Of a DNA stretch of 64,000 nucleotides, positions 26,917-35,719 are shown piece after piece. Position numbers and translations under genes: made by a program. This stretch comes from an uncultured Gammaproteobacteria bacterium (GTDB lineage Bacteria; Pseudomonadota; Gammaproteobacteria; Berkiellales; Berkiellaceae), in assembly GCA_902826485.1 (NCBI GenBank), contig CADEEZ010000001.1:63111-127110 (forward strand). Reading direction: 5' to 3'. A model generated the notes under the pieces. It was not told the DNA's origin. It ran no database searches and saw only the letters and a list, made by a program, of their open reading frames with translations. Each line of letters starts with the position of its first letter. Position 1 is the stretch's first letter.

Positions 26917-26992
26917 TTGCAGCGGCAGCTGCAATGGTCGATAGCCCCGTGTGAAAGCCTGCGTCGTTAGGCGCAAAGGCTGGAACGTGGGG
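26917..26992. other. two GC-rich hairpins in a convergent intergenic region
   Basis: TTGCAGC-GGCA-GCTGCAA (26917-26934) is a perfect 7-bp stem. A longer imperfect stem follows at 26945-26992: CCCC/GGGG outer pairs, AGCC/GGCT and TGCG/CGCA inner pairs with a two-base bulge. The stretch is clearly richer in G+C than its surroundings and lies between the converging GNAT and ankyrin genes. It could be a bidirectional terminator region or a copy of an intergenic repeat. Confidence 0.4.
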
Positions 26993-27016
26993 AACAGAAG
27001 TACACCCACGACACCG

Positions 27017-28645
27017 TTATTTTTTGCTGGTAGATTTCTTGCTGATTAAATTCTCTACTTCTCTTTCTACTTCCATTTGTATTTCCGTTTCTATTTCGAT
27101 TTCTTGACCTTCAGCTTCCAGTTGATCATCGTTTTGCTCGATTTTAGGCTGATGATTAGATTTAAATTTTTTAAGGATCCTTTGTTCACTTTTTTCATCC
27201 AAATCGTTTTCTGCTTTTCTTTTTTCTACTGAGAAAATGACAGGTTTTGGTTTCTCATATTCTAATTCGTTTGTAAGATTTTCTCTTTTAGCATGAACAC
27301 GATCAAAACTATCTAATATGGCATTAATATCTTTATCGATACGATGTTTGTACCAGTTTGGATATAAACATGGATCACGCATGATAATATTCACCAATTC
27401 CATAGGAAAAGTAAACGTTGGTTCTTTTTGAATCGCGCCAATATAAGATAAAGCAGAGGCTCCAAAATTGTAACCAAAATTTATGAGATTTTCTATAATA
27501 CTTTTGATTTCGGCCAATCCAAAAGCAGCCAATTGACGAGTACGGATAGCTTTCATTTCTTTATCAAACAGTTTAACTATTTCTTCTGCATTGTTGCCAT
27601 TGGGCTGCTTCATGAAATCATTAAAGTTCATGAAACTCTTAATCTCTTTATTTGACATACAACAAAGTAACCGAAAGAAAACGGCACACCTTGTTTTTAT
27701 CTCGGGGTGCGGTCCATTCTTAACATTCTTAAAAATCTCCGTTGGAGAACGAAAAAATATAGAATGGTAATATATCTCTTTTAAAAGAGAGAGTGTCCCC
27801 ATCTTTGTAAGACTTGGATTTGCACCAGCATCTAGCAAAGCGATGACCATTTCATCCGAACGATACTTATCAATAATCGCCGATTGTAAGAAAGCAGCTC
27901 CTTTAGCACCGTCAACGGTTTCGAGTTTTGCTTCAAGTAATACTTGCACTAATTCTAACGATTGTTTTTTTACAGCTCTAGACAAGTAAAATGCTTCACT
28001 TATTTTTACTGGACAGAGTGGTATTAATTTTGTTGTCAGTAAATATTCAAGCGCTTGAGCTTGGTTATTCTCTATTGCAATTTCAACTAAATTTTGGTTT
28101 GCAGAATTCTTCAGCTCATACTGAGCGCCTGATTCAATAAGAAATTTTACGATATCAACATGCCCTCTGGCCACTGCCCAAATAAGGGGTGTATATTTTT
28201 TCTCACAATCAACCGTCTCAATCGCATTGATATTATCTGAGGTTTTGAGAAAGTAATTTAGGAGTTCGGTTAATCCAAAATAGGCTGCCCAGATAATAGG
28301 GCTAGAAAAGCTTGTATCGAGATCTGGCATTCGAGGAACGCCAAAATAACCAGCATCAGCATTATATTTATTACGAATGGGATCGTGGTAAGGCGTATTT
28401 TTGAATTGCGAAAAATAATCTTGAAAATTTCCGCCTGCTTTTAACAGTAAGAGTAACCCTTTAGAATTTTTACTTTTAATGGCAGATTCAGCTGCAAAAC
28501 AAATGAAAACTTTCACATCTTTCATCGAAAGAATACATGCCAGGACCTCGTCAGCATTGCCTAGTTCAGCCGCTTCTAAGAGTTGTTGGTGTAATTCTTC
28601 TATATTCTTTTGAGCGTCATGTTGGAAGCTATGCTCTATGTCCAT
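27017..28645 (-). CDS. ankyrin-repeat protein with C-terminal bipartite NLS-like motif
   Basis: 542 residues. Ankyrin repeats are clearest at about 112-143 (SSPIIWAAYFGLTELLNYFL), 150-181 (YTPLIWAVARGHVDIVKFLIESGA) and 183-213, with further weak helical repeats before (18-75) and after. The C-terminal region is charged: KRKAENDLDEKSEQRILKKF at about 475-494 fits a bipartite NLS, followed by an acidic Glu/Ile-rich segment and a Lys/Ser tail. Ankyrin proteins of Legionellales are commonly secreted into the host. No signal peptide. Secretion and nuclear targeting are inference. Confidence 0.82.
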   Translation of the reverse strand: MDIEHSFQHDAQKNIEELHQQLLEAAELGNADEVLACILSMKDVKVFICFAAESAIKSKNSKGLLLLLKAGGNFQDYFSQFKNTPYHDPIRNKYNADAGYFGVPRMPDLDTSFSSPIIWAAYFGLTELLNYFLKTSDNINAIETVDCEKKYTPLIWAVARGHVDIVKFLIESGAQYELKNSANQNLVEIAIENNQAQALEYLLTTKLIPLCPVKISEAFYLSRAVKKQSLELVQVLLEAKLETVDGAKGAAFLQSAIIDKYRSDEMVIALLDAGANPSLTKMGTLSLLKEIYYHSIFFRSPTEIFKNVKNGPHPEIKTRCAVFFRLLCCMSNKEIKSFMNFNDFMKQPNGNNAEEIVKLFDKEMKAIRTRQLAAFGLAEIKSIIENLINFGYNFGASALSYIGAIQKEPTFTFPMELVNIIMRDPCLYPNWYKHRIDKDINAILDSFDRVHAKRENLTNELEYEKPKPVIFSVEKRKAENDLDEKSEQRILKKFKSNHQPKIEQNDDQLEAEGQEIEIETEIQMEVEREVENLISKKSTSKK

Positions 28646-28822
28646 TGGAAGACCTATTTTGAAAATAAAATTTTGGGATGGGCCATTTTACTCAAAAAGG
28701 TTGTTTAAATGCAAATGGTTTTCTACGAACGGGGATATTTGAGGCATGAGTGGTGCTTTATGTAAAATTCTTTTATAAAGTGTGTAGCATCATATAAACC
28801 TGTCCTTGCTCTCGTGTTAAGA

Positions 28823-29986
28823 TTAAATATTTTTAATTTTAGCCTTTTTTTCTTCGGGTATAATCTTCTTTTCAGAAGAACGCATTGCTGCTTTAATATA
28901 TAACATGGGGTTATATTGAAAATAAAGATCTGCTTTAGCATAGGTAATGGTTTCGGGTTCGAGAGGATGTATTACAGCATTATGAATAAATTCTACGCCA
29001 GCTTTTAGGGGATAATATAATAAGGCAGTTTGAAAGCAGGTAAAAATATCAGAGGAAGGGGTGACAGAATTTTGTTCCCCGAAATTTTTTAAGTGAGTAT
29101 AGGGGAAATATAAACTCAGTAAATAAAATGGCTTAAAGATGTATTTAAATGGATTATAGCGATGATGAATAAGACTTTTGTAAATTTCATTATTGATAAA
29201 TGGCTTTAATAATAATGCAGCAAAAATATCATAAATTAATCCAATAGATCTCAATTCTAAAAATGCTTGATAATATATTTTTGATTTTAAATACTCATAA
29301 AAATATTGATGAGGTAAGTTTAGGGTTGGAATACCGTATAGCGTACCATATATAAGGGTGCTCCACCATGCAATTGTCATGAGTACTTCAAGGCTATTTT
29401 TTTTTATGTAATGTAAAAAATCTTGAATAAATAGTTTTGGTAAAAATGAACGATAATCAGGGTTTTTAAGTTGTCGACCAATGTAAAAATAACTATCAAG
29501 AAAGATATTAAAAAATGAAGCATTTTGACTAAGCCCAAAGTCAATAGCAGTACTTTTGATTTCTTGAGTTTTCTTTTTTCGTTGTAAAAAATTACCTGTG
29601 TGAGTATCAAAATGTACGATGTTTTTACGATGACAATCTCTCATGGCATTAAAACTAGGTTGAGCACTTTCAATATCATAAATATCGGGGTAGGTGCCTT
29701 TGATTTTTTTCATGATGATACAAAAGGCGTTTTCTACTCTCAAATACCCTTCTAGTAAGCCCATTTTTTTTAAGGCATGTATTTCATTAATGGTGGTCCT
29801 GAGCACTTGTTTTCTAGTCAAGCTGGCATTTGAAAGGGTTTTAATTTCTATATATTTGCAAACAAGGTTAGTAGGAGACTTGGCGTTATCTAGTAATTGA
29901 TAAACAGTGCCAAATTTACCTTTGCCTAATTTATCCCCAAAGTTTAAATCTGTATATAATCCCGTGCTTTGTGAAATATATTTCAT
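28823..29986 (-). CDS. protein kinase-like effector candidate, paralogue of 40012
   Basis: 387 residues. Gly-loop LGKGKFGTVY (20-29), lysine K44 (VCKY), helix C E68, catalytic HFDTHTGN (125-132; D127, N132) and DFGL (D149) are all in place, so the kinase core is complete. The usual HRD arginine is Phe. The remainder (about 160-340) has hydrophobic segments such as LMTIAWWSTLIYGTLYGIP and FKPFYLLSLYFPYTHL that could associate with membranes. The same layout, including ISQSTGLYT at the start, is found in the 466-aa protein at 40012. Possible host-directed kinase. Confidence 0.75.
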   Translation of the reverse strand: MKYISQSTGLYTDLNFGDKLGKGKFGTVYQLLDNAKSPTNLVCKYIEIKTLSNASLTRKQVLRTTINEIHALKKMGLLEGYLRVENAFCIIMKKIKGTYPDIYDIESAQPSFNAMRDCHRKNIVHFDTHTGNFLQRKKKTQEIKSTAIDFGLSQNASFFNIFLDSYFYIGRQLKNPDYRSFLPKLFIQDFLHYIKKNSLEVLMTIAWWSTLIYGTLYGIPTLNLPHQYFYEYLKSKIYYQAFLELRSIGLIYDIFAALLLKPFINNEIYKSLIHHRYNPFKYIFKPFYLLSLYFPYTHLKNFGEQNSVTPSSDIFTCFQTALLYYPLKAGVEFIHNAVIHPLEPETITYAKADLYFQYNPMLYIKAAMRSSEKKIIPEEKKAKIKNI

Positions 29987-30083
29987 TTGAGTTGCTTATT
30001 TAACAAAGTTGTAGAAAAAAATTTGCTGGGCTTATTATAATCTACTTTCAATAGCACTCAATAGTACTCTGGCTGAACGGGGG

Positions 30084-30824
30084 TTAACGCTCTTTTTTTT
30101 GCTTTTTGATAATACTCGCAATCCAAGGTCTCATGGCAAGCATCATCGCATAGCTATGTTTTTGATTGGTAGGGGTACTGAGATCCGCTTCAACCAAATC
30201 TTGATAATAACGCAGAAATTCATCCGATTTTTTAGTGATAAGCGCAATCGATAAAGCAGACAATTCACCACTCACTAAATGAAGCCGTTCATTTTCTTGA
30301 TCAAACGAGGATTGCAATAATTCTTGTTTAAGCATGTGTTCAAATTTGGCTCTTACAGGGCCGTTTTTGTGCCATATAATATTTCGTGCGGTCACCAGTT
30401 TTACTTTATTATTTGGAAGTAAATTGATTAGTTTATTTTTTTCTAGCGTAATGAGCATCTTAATGGTTTCTGGTAAGCTAAAATGATAATGTGAAATAAA
30501 CTGATTTACCGTCCACCCATTTAATAATAAATAAAATAAAGTTAAAAGCCTCGGATTATCTGCTAACAGTATTTCTTGTTGAATGCTGAGCACGTTTTTT
30601 AGAACCGCTTCTTCAGAAAGGGCCATTCGGCTCACTTGAGAGAGATCCATTTCGATAATGTCACATATTTGCATAATGCGTTCAAAAGAGAACTTTTTCT
30701 CAGAAAAAGCACGCTTTAATGCCGCTTCACTGATGCCTAATTTTTTGGCTAAGTCTTTGTATTGAATGCCTTTGTTTTTAAATATTTTTTTCAAGGTATT
30801 CAGTATTTGTTCTACTTTGTACAT
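30084..30824 (-). CDS. XRE/Cro-type helix-turn-helix regulator
   Basis: 246 residues. The N-terminal HTH is KGIQYKDLAKKLGISEAALKRAFSEKKFSFERIMQICDIIEMDL (about 18-61). The remaining 180 residues are a helical effector/oligomerisation domain with SLPETIKMLITLEKNKLINLLPNNKVKLV, which looks like a winged segment. It is divergent from the FAD oxidoreductase operon at 30940 and may control it and itself through the 109-bp intergenic region, where AGTCAGCGACT is a short dyad (about 30880-30890). Confidence 0.78.
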   Translation of the reverse strand: MYKVEQILNTLKKIFKNKGIQYKDLAKKLGISEAALKRAFSEKKFSFERIMQICDIIEMDLSQVSRMALSEEAVLKNVLSIQQEILLADNPRLLTLFYLLLNGWTVNQFISHYHFSLPETIKMLITLEKNKLINLLPNNKVKLVTARNIIWHKNGPVRAKFEHMLKQELLQSSFDQENERLHLVSGELSALSIALITKKSDEFLRYYQDLVEADLSTPTNQKHSYAMMLAMRPWIASIIKKQKKER

Positions 30825-30939
30825 AAGCTAAATAACCTTAAAGTATTAAAATATGCTACTTTATATCTAAGTATAGACTATTTAGTCAGCGACTGGTTAT
30901 ACTCAATGCCATAGGTTATTAAATTTAAATAGGTTGCAA

Positions 30940-32418
30940 ATGCATACTTTAGAATTATCAGATATTAAGCCTTTAAATCATAAAAGCAGAATGAATCAGC
31001 TCGGTAAACTAACATCACAAGAATTTGATGTCTTGATCATCGGGGGAGGCATAAATGGTTGTTGTATATATCATCATGCTAAACGTGCGGGCTTGAAAGT
31101 GGCGTTGGTAGAGGCGCAAGATTTTGCCTCTCAAACTTCTCAAAATTCAGGCATGATGATTTGGGGTGGTTTATTATATTTGCAAAACTATGATTTTAAA
31201 TCGGTCTATCATTTTTCACGATCAAGAGATAACTTAATTGATTTATTTCCAACGTTAATAGAACCTAAAACTTTTCATTTTGTGAGAGCAGAAAATAGCA
31301 AGAGAAATAGAATGCTCGATTATTTGGGGTTGCAACTTTATTGGGGCTTCAGTCATTTTAAAAGAAAAAAACCTTATTCATCCGAGACTTGGAATAACCA
31401 AACTTGTTTATCGTTCGAAGAAGCCATCTTAAAAACATCAGATGCACACTTTACGCTTAATTGGTTAAATTTATTACCCAATAACGAAAGTGTTTGTATA
31501 AATTATCTGAAAGTATGTGATGGGCACTATGATGCCACAAATAAAATATGGAAAATTGATTGTCTCTCTTTTTTTGAAAAAGAAAACATTCAAGTTAAAT
31601 GTAAATCGGTTATTAATGCTGCTGGGATATCAGTTGATGAGATCAATGCGTTATTTGAAATAAAATCTCCCTATAAACATGTTTTTAGTAAAGGCGTATA
31701 TTTGAACGTAAAAAATAATCCTAAAAATAATAACAAAGCCTATATATTTGAAATGGGGTCAAATAATGATGTATTAACTTACATGCCGTGGGGAAATGTT
31801 GCCTTGTGGGGATCAACAGAAACAATTATCGAAAATAAAAATGAGGGATATTATGTCACCCCAGCTGAAAGAGAATTTTTAATTAAAAAGGGGCAAGCAC
31901 TTACCCATGGTTTAGTCTGTGCAGATAATGTGATTTCAACTCGGGTAGGAATGAGACCGTTAGCGGTATCTGTAAACCAAAAGGTAGATGGGTTGTATGG
32001 TTTAGATATATCAAGACAACACAAAATCAGTATAACTAAAAACAAATCTTGGATATCGGTTTATGGGGGAAAAATTAGTGGCTGTGATAGGGTAGCCGAT
32101 CAAACCATAAAATTAGTTAAAAAAACGATAAAAATTAAAACCAAAAATGTTTTAAAATTTGAAAACACTAAATATGCTCAAATTGAATGGTCTACTTTTC
32201 CAGGCATCGAGCAAAAAGTACCGACCCTTCAATGGTGTGTAGATAATCAATATTGTTGCACTATGGAAGATTATCTTAGAAGAAGAACGAATATCGCTCA
32301 ATGGATACCCCATCTCGCTATAGAACAATTATGCCAAGATTTAATACTTGACTCTATTCAATCAAAAAATCATTTTAATTTTTTTAAAGAGAGGTTTCAA
32401 TATGAATACAGACCATGA
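30940..32418 (+). CDS. FAD-dependent oxidoreductase, GlpD-like
   Basis: 492 residues from ATG 30940, with AGG 6 nt upstream; an in-frame TTG two codons earlier has no room for a ribosome site. The Rossmann motif is VLIIGGGINGCC and the GlpD-type block is SQTSQNSGMMIWGGLLYLQNYD. SVINAAGI, ISTRVGMRPLAV and YGGKISGCDRVAD fit the DAO/glycerol-3-phosphate dehydrogenase family. Substrate not known; the neighbouring DegT-type aminotransferase suggests oxidation of an alcohol that is then aminated. The 3' end overlaps the next gene by 17 nt. Confidence 0.82.
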   Translation: MHTLELSDIKPLNHKSRMNQLGKLTSQEFDVLIIGGGINGCCIYHHAKRAGLKVALVEAQDFASQTSQNSGMMIWGGLLYLQNYDFKSVYHFSRSRDNLIDLFPTLIEPKTFHFVRAENSKRNRMLDYLGLQLYWGFSHFKRKKPYSSETWNNQTCLSFEEAILKTSDAHFTLNWLNLLPNNESVCINYLKVCDGHYDATNKIWKIDCLSFFEKENIQVKCKSVINAAGISVDEINALFEIKSPYKHVFSKGVYLNVKNNPKNNNKAYIFEMGSNNDVLTYMPWGNVALWGSTETIIENKNEGYYVTPAEREFLIKKGQALTHGLVCADNVISTRVGMRPLAVSVNQKVDGLYGLDISRQHKISITKNKSWISVYGGKISGCDRVADQTIKLVKKTIKIKTKNVLKFENTKYAQIEWSTFPGIEQKVPTLQWCVDNQYCCTMEDYLRRRTNIAQWIPHLAIEQLCQDLILDSIQSKNHFNFFKERFQYEYRP

Positions 32419-33673
32419 ACTACCTGCAATATTAGGCGGTAAACCAGCTGTTGAGTTAAAGAACACAGATACATGGCCTTTGCTTGGAAAATCAGAAGAA
32501 GAAGCCGTGTTAAAGGTTATCCGAGAAGGAAATATATCTACTCATCCGATTATACGTCAGCTAGAAGAAGACTATAAATCCTATACAGGAGCCAAATATG
32601 CTTTGGCACATAATAATGGAACAAGTGGATTGTTAGCAGCATTTTTTGCCCTAGATTTGCAACCTGATGATGAAATTTTAGTTCCATCTGCAACTTTTTG
32701 GGCATCTGCTCTCCCGATGTTATGGCTTGGACTTATTCCAGTTTTTTGTGACAGTGAGAGTGAAACTTTAGGGATTTGTCCCAAATCTATTGAAAAAAAT
32801 ATCAGTGCTAAAACCAAAGCGATTGTTGTTGTTCATTTGTGGGGGGTGCCTTGCAATATGGAAGAAATTCTGCGACTCGCAAAAAAATATAATTTAAAAA
32901 TAATAGAAGATGCATCCCATGCTCATGGGGCCACTTGGAACGGGCAACAATGTGGCACAATTGGGGATATTGGTGTTTTAAGCCTTCAAGGAGATAAACT
33001 GGCACCAGCCGGTGAAGGCGGAATATTATTAACCAATGAATATAAATATTACGAAAGGGCAATTTGTTTGGGGGATATTACTCGAATTATTGAATTAGAA
33101 ACCCCCCAAAGAAGATTTGCAGCAACCAGTTTTGGTATCAAAACCAGAATTGCTCCCGTTTCTGCAGCAATAGGTATTGAGCAGTTAAAAAAGCTCAATC
33201 AGCATAATAAAATTCGTAACGATAATATTATCTACTTGTCTCAAAAGTTAGAAACACTGGGTTTTAATACCTATTTGTCTCAAGGTAACAAGCAGAGAAC
33301 TTATTTTGAATTTTATATTTCATATGATGAAAATAAAATTCAAATTCCAATGACTCAGTTAATTGAAGCCTTAAGACAAGAAGGATGTGAAGTGGCCCCT
33401 CCAAGATATGTATTGTTGCATCAACAACCCTTTTTTACTGAAGGGCATTTTAAGAAAATTTTACGCAGTGCCTTAGCAGATTCACAACTACCCGATTATT
33501 CAAAAGTTAAATTACCTAATATTGAAAGGCAAGGCAATTTTATAAAATTGCCTTCATTTACAAGTTCGAATACAGCATTGTTAGATCAATATGCGAAGGC
33601 CTTTAGCAAAGTTGTTAATAATGTCCCTAAAATTTTAGCTGCCAATCAGAGTTTTGCAGTGATAGCTGAATAG
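32402..33673 (+). CDS. DegT/DnrJ/EryC1-family aminotransferase
   Basis: 423 residues from ATG 32402, preceded by AGAGAGG; this start lies inside the end of the upstream gene and gives the usual N-terminus (AILGGKPAV). The PLP lysine is K199 in LSLQGDKLAPAGEGG. GTSGLLAAFFAL, PSATFWASALPMLWLGLIPVFCD and EDASHAHGATW are family hallmarks. Family members aminate nucleotide-sugars or form 3-amino-5-hydroxybenzoate (AHBA synthase), and this one resembles the latter group by its ILGGKPA start. Coupled with the GlpD-like oxidoreductase. Confidence 0.85.
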   Translation: MNTDHELPAILGGKPAVELKNTDTWPLLGKSEEEAVLKVIREGNISTHPIIRQLEEDYKSYTGAKYALAHNNGTSGLLAAFFALDLQPDDEILVPSATFWASALPMLWLGLIPVFCDSESETLGICPKSIEKNISAKTKAIVVVHLWGVPCNMEEILRLAKKYNLKIIEDASHAHGATWNGQQCGTIGDIGVLSLQGDKLAPAGEGGILLTNEYKYYERAICLGDITRIIELETPQRRFAATSFGIKTRIAPVSAAIGIEQLKKLNQHNKIRNDNIIYLSQKLETLGFNTYLSQGNKQRTYFEFYISYDENKIQIPMTQLIEALRQEGCEVAPPRYVLLHQQPFFTEGHFKKILRSALADSQLPDYSKVKLPNIERQGNFIKLPSFTSSNTALLDQYAKAFSKVVNNVPKILAANQSFAVIAE

Positions 33674-33681
33674 GTGTTGAA

Positions 33682-34056
33682 ATGTTAAATAGAGGTTTTT
33701 TATATGCATTAAATGGATTCTTTCACGGAATCCATTTATTTATAATTGGGTTAAGTGCAACGGCTTGGATATTTGATGTTACCCGAATATTTCATTTACT
33801 TTTGCAGCTCAGCATCTTTTTTTCTTGGTTTGTGATTGGTAAATTTAAAAACGAGTTGGGGTTTTGTTTAATCACAGACATACAATGGCGTATTATGGAT
33901 AAATTAAATATTAAACCCTTAACGACTTCTTATATAAAATATTTGGCAGATGTGGTTGTTGAGAACCATTTTACACAAATGGAATGCGAAAAATTCACCT
34001 TTTATACTTTTTTTGTTACCACAGCTTTATCATTAGTGCTTTTTATTATGTTTTAA
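33682..34056 (+). CDS. unknown small membrane protein
   Basis: 124 residues with three hydrophobic segments (about 5-30, 34-48 and 104-124). FHGIHLFIIGLSATAWIF and ELGFCLITDIQWRIM are conserved-looking but not recognised. It starts 8 nt after the aminotransferase stop with AGGTG as ribosome site, so it is the third gene of the FAD oxidoreductase operon. It may transport or anchor the pathway product; function unknown. Confidence 0.6.
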   Translation: MLNRGFLYALNGFFHGIHLFIIGLSATAWIFDVTRIFHLLLQLSIFFSWFVIGKFKNELGFCLITDIQWRIMDKLNIKPLTTSYIKYLADVVVENHFTQMECEKFTFYTFFVTTALSLVLFIMF

Positions 34057-34066
34057 CACAATGATT

Positions 34067-35032
34067 TTAATTAATTTGAGCTAAATTTTTTGCGATCAAA
34101 TTTTTAAATGAATTTTTGAGATCCACGGTTAAAAAACTATCATTAATTTTATCTTCCCATTTTTTTTGGTAATTAACCATCGTTGAAATAGTATATTCTA
34201 TTACTTTGTTAGGAATTTTTAAGTTCTCAGCTAATGCGATAAAATCTTTCTTACGTAAATTTGATTTTTTACCATTCAGGGGCAAGGCAACTTGTTCTGG
34301 ATCAATATGTTCAGAAATTAATAATTTCGTTGATAGTAAATCATAGGAAGGAGCTAATTTGATATTAGCTGGATCTAGGGTTAATAAACTAAAGTTTTTT
34401 AAATGCATATCTGCATTACCTACGATAAATGAAAACAATACCAATTCGAAAAACCTTAAAATATCATCGCCAGGCACACTTGAATATTGTCTTATTATTT
34501 TCCCGATGTTTTCACAAGAGCTTTTATATTTGTTTTCGGTTAATTTCAATGAAAGTTGGCATAAATCTTCAACAGCTATCTTATTTTTTCCTTTTCTATC
34601 AAATCTTTTGGTAATGTAGGCTAAGTCACCATCACTCATTTTGATAAGTCCATGCTGGGCGACACTGATATTAGCAATTTCTGCGAGGTGCATTGTTAAA
34701 TCTTCAATTTCAGGCATATAAGGATAATTTTCTGCGGGCGGTTTTAAAATATATTCACCCCCTAGATATCCGATAACCGTTAAGCGACTTTTGTAGGGCT
34801 CATTTTTTTTTGAGCGCGCTAGAGACAAAGAGAGTTTTTTTTGCACACCTGGTAAGCCTCTTTTTTCTTTAACATATTCTAATGCCATAGAGGAGATATC
34901 TTTGCTTGAAAAAGAGAGCATAGGTAAAAATTCAGAATGAAATAATTTTTTTAAGCAGGCAGGGTGATATTCGGCATTTTCTTTTATCATGCCGTAACAA
35001 AGATAACATTTAAAATTTATATTTTTATTCAT
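34067..35032 (-). CDS. hipT: HipT-like toxin kinase (HipA C-terminal domain)
   Basis: 321 residues, the kinase part of a split HipA. Residues 9-26 hold C9, C12, H23 and C26 (CYLCYGM..YHPACLKKLF), a zinc-ribbon-like start seen in HipT proteins. Gly-loop GVQKKLSLSL carries S68 and S70, matching the SxS autophosphorylation motif of HipT. K97 (YILKPP), D208 and N213 (VGNADMHLKN) and D231 (SYDLLST) complete the active site. Known HipT phosphorylates tryptophanyl-tRNA synthetase; the target here is inferred. The start overlaps the hipS stop by 8 nt. HipB, HipS and HipT order matches HipBST. Confidence 0.85.
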   Translation of the reverse strand: MNKNINFKCYLCYGMIKENAEYHPACLKKLFHSEFLPMLSFSSKDISSMALEYVKEKRGLPGVQKKLSLSLARSKKNEPYKSRLTVIGYLGGEYILKPPAENYPYMPEIEDLTMHLAEIANISVAQHGLIKMSDGDLAYITKRFDRKGKNKIAVEDLCQLSLKLTENKYKSSCENIGKIIRQYSSVPGDDILRFFELVLFSFIVGNADMHLKNFSLLTLDPANIKLAPSYDLLSTKLLISEHIDPEQVALPLNGKKSNLRKKDFIALAENLKIPNKVIEYTISTMVNYQKKWEDKINDSFLTVDLKNSFKNLIAKNLAQIN

Positions 35033-35354
35033 CTTTGTTTTCTATAATGCTGACATTACCGATACAATCACGACAAAGATGGAGCAACAAACCCATTCTA
35101 TCTCGAGGATTTATTTTCCAGTTTTTAGTGGCAATATCTAACAGCCAACCTTCAGGAATAAGACCATCAAAGAAGGGAAAAAGAGTTTGAGATACATAAG
35201 GTGTTTTTGTTTTTGGCAAGGTTAAACTTACTGCTAAACTTGAAGGATCGTTTAAATAGGTTTCTTCATATTGAAATTGGAATTCACCTTCAGCGGTCTC
35301 ATATAAAATTCCCGCTACGTTCTCATTAACATATACCTTTGCACTACGATTCAT
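35025..35354 (-). CDS. hipS: HipS-like protein (HipA N-terminal subdomain)
   Basis: 109 residues from ATG 35354, with GGAG 8 nt upstream; it overlaps the hipB 3' end by 11 nt. A longer frame to 35393 would extend further into hipB. The sequence is the HipA N-subdomain 1 (Couple_hipA): AKVYVNENVAGILYET..GEFQFQYEETYL, PFFDGLIPEGWLLD and DRMGLLLHLCRDCIGNVSI. In HipBST this separate subunit acts as the antitoxin, in contrast to HipBA where HipB does. Translationally coupled on both sides. Confidence 0.83.
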   Translation of the reverse strand: MNRSAKVYVNENVAGILYETAEGEFQFQYEETYLNDPSSLAVSLTLPKTKTPYVSQTLFPFFDGLIPEGWLLDIATKNWKINPRDRMGLLLHLCRDCIGNVSIIENKDE

Positions 35355-35592
35355 CTTGGCGCTCCAACTGAACAGGGCCAAGATGATATCCAAAGTAGTT
35401 TAATACTTGTTCTACCTTATCCATTTGTAAGCTTTTTTTGCCTAATTCAAGCTCTTTGAGAAAGCGTATACCCACCCCAACCCTTTTAGATAGTTCTACT
35501 TGGGTGTAGCCTAGAGATTTTCTTTTAGCGCGCACAAACCTAGCTAACTCGCCGGTTTCTGTATCAATTTGGTTCGCATCACGTCGTTTCAT
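35344..35592 (-). CDS. hipB: HipB-like helix-turn-helix regulator
   Basis: 82 residues. XRE-type HTH at about 17-72 (LARFVRAKRKSLGYTQVELSKRVGVGIRFLKELELGKKSLQM, partly quoted). First gene of the hipB-hipS-hipT unit and the probable autorepressor that binds the palindromes upstream. The ATG has no clear Shine-Dalgarno, and the predicted -10 ends only a few bases before it, so the mRNA may be leaderless. Confidence 0.82.
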   Translation of the reverse strand: MKRRDANQIDTETGELARFVRAKRKSLGYTQVELSKRVGVGIRFLKELELGKKSLQMDKVEQVLNYFGYHLGPVQLERQDES

Positions 35593-35598
35593 AATATG

Positions 35599-35627
35599 AA
35601 TATAGTACCCTTTCAGGTAATAAACAA
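35599..35627 (-). promoter_or_regulatory. predicted hipBST promoter
   Basis: On the minus strand TTGTTT (35627-35622) and TATATT (35604-35599) are separated by 17 nt. The first palindromic operator (35607-35618) lies entirely in the spacer, so repressor binding would block RNA polymerase. The -10 is 6 bp from the hipB ATG. Confidence 0.6.
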
Positions 35628-35699
35628 GCTAAAAATAGAATATATAACCCTTTCGGGTAATACATAGGTGAGATTAGCAATTATAGCACCCGAACGGGT
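35607..35699. promoter_or_regulatory. three phased palindromic operators upstream of hipB
   Basis: ACCCTTTCAGGT (35607-35618), ACCCTTTCGGGT (35647-35658) and ACCCGAACGGGT (35688-35699) share ACCC-N4-(A/G)GGT. Their centres are 40 and 41 bp apart, close to four helical turns. This fits cooperative HipB binding, by analogy with the multiple operators of E. coli hipBA, whose sequence is different. Confidence 0.7.
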
Positions 35700-35719
35700 C
35701 TGATTATAAGGTTTATAAG

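Noticed and set aside
35607-35699. Short repeats upstream of hipB considered as a CRISPR remnant
   Set aside because: The units are 12-bp palindromes with 28-29 bp spacing and differ in their centres; they fit operators, with no cas genes or repeat-spacer regularity.
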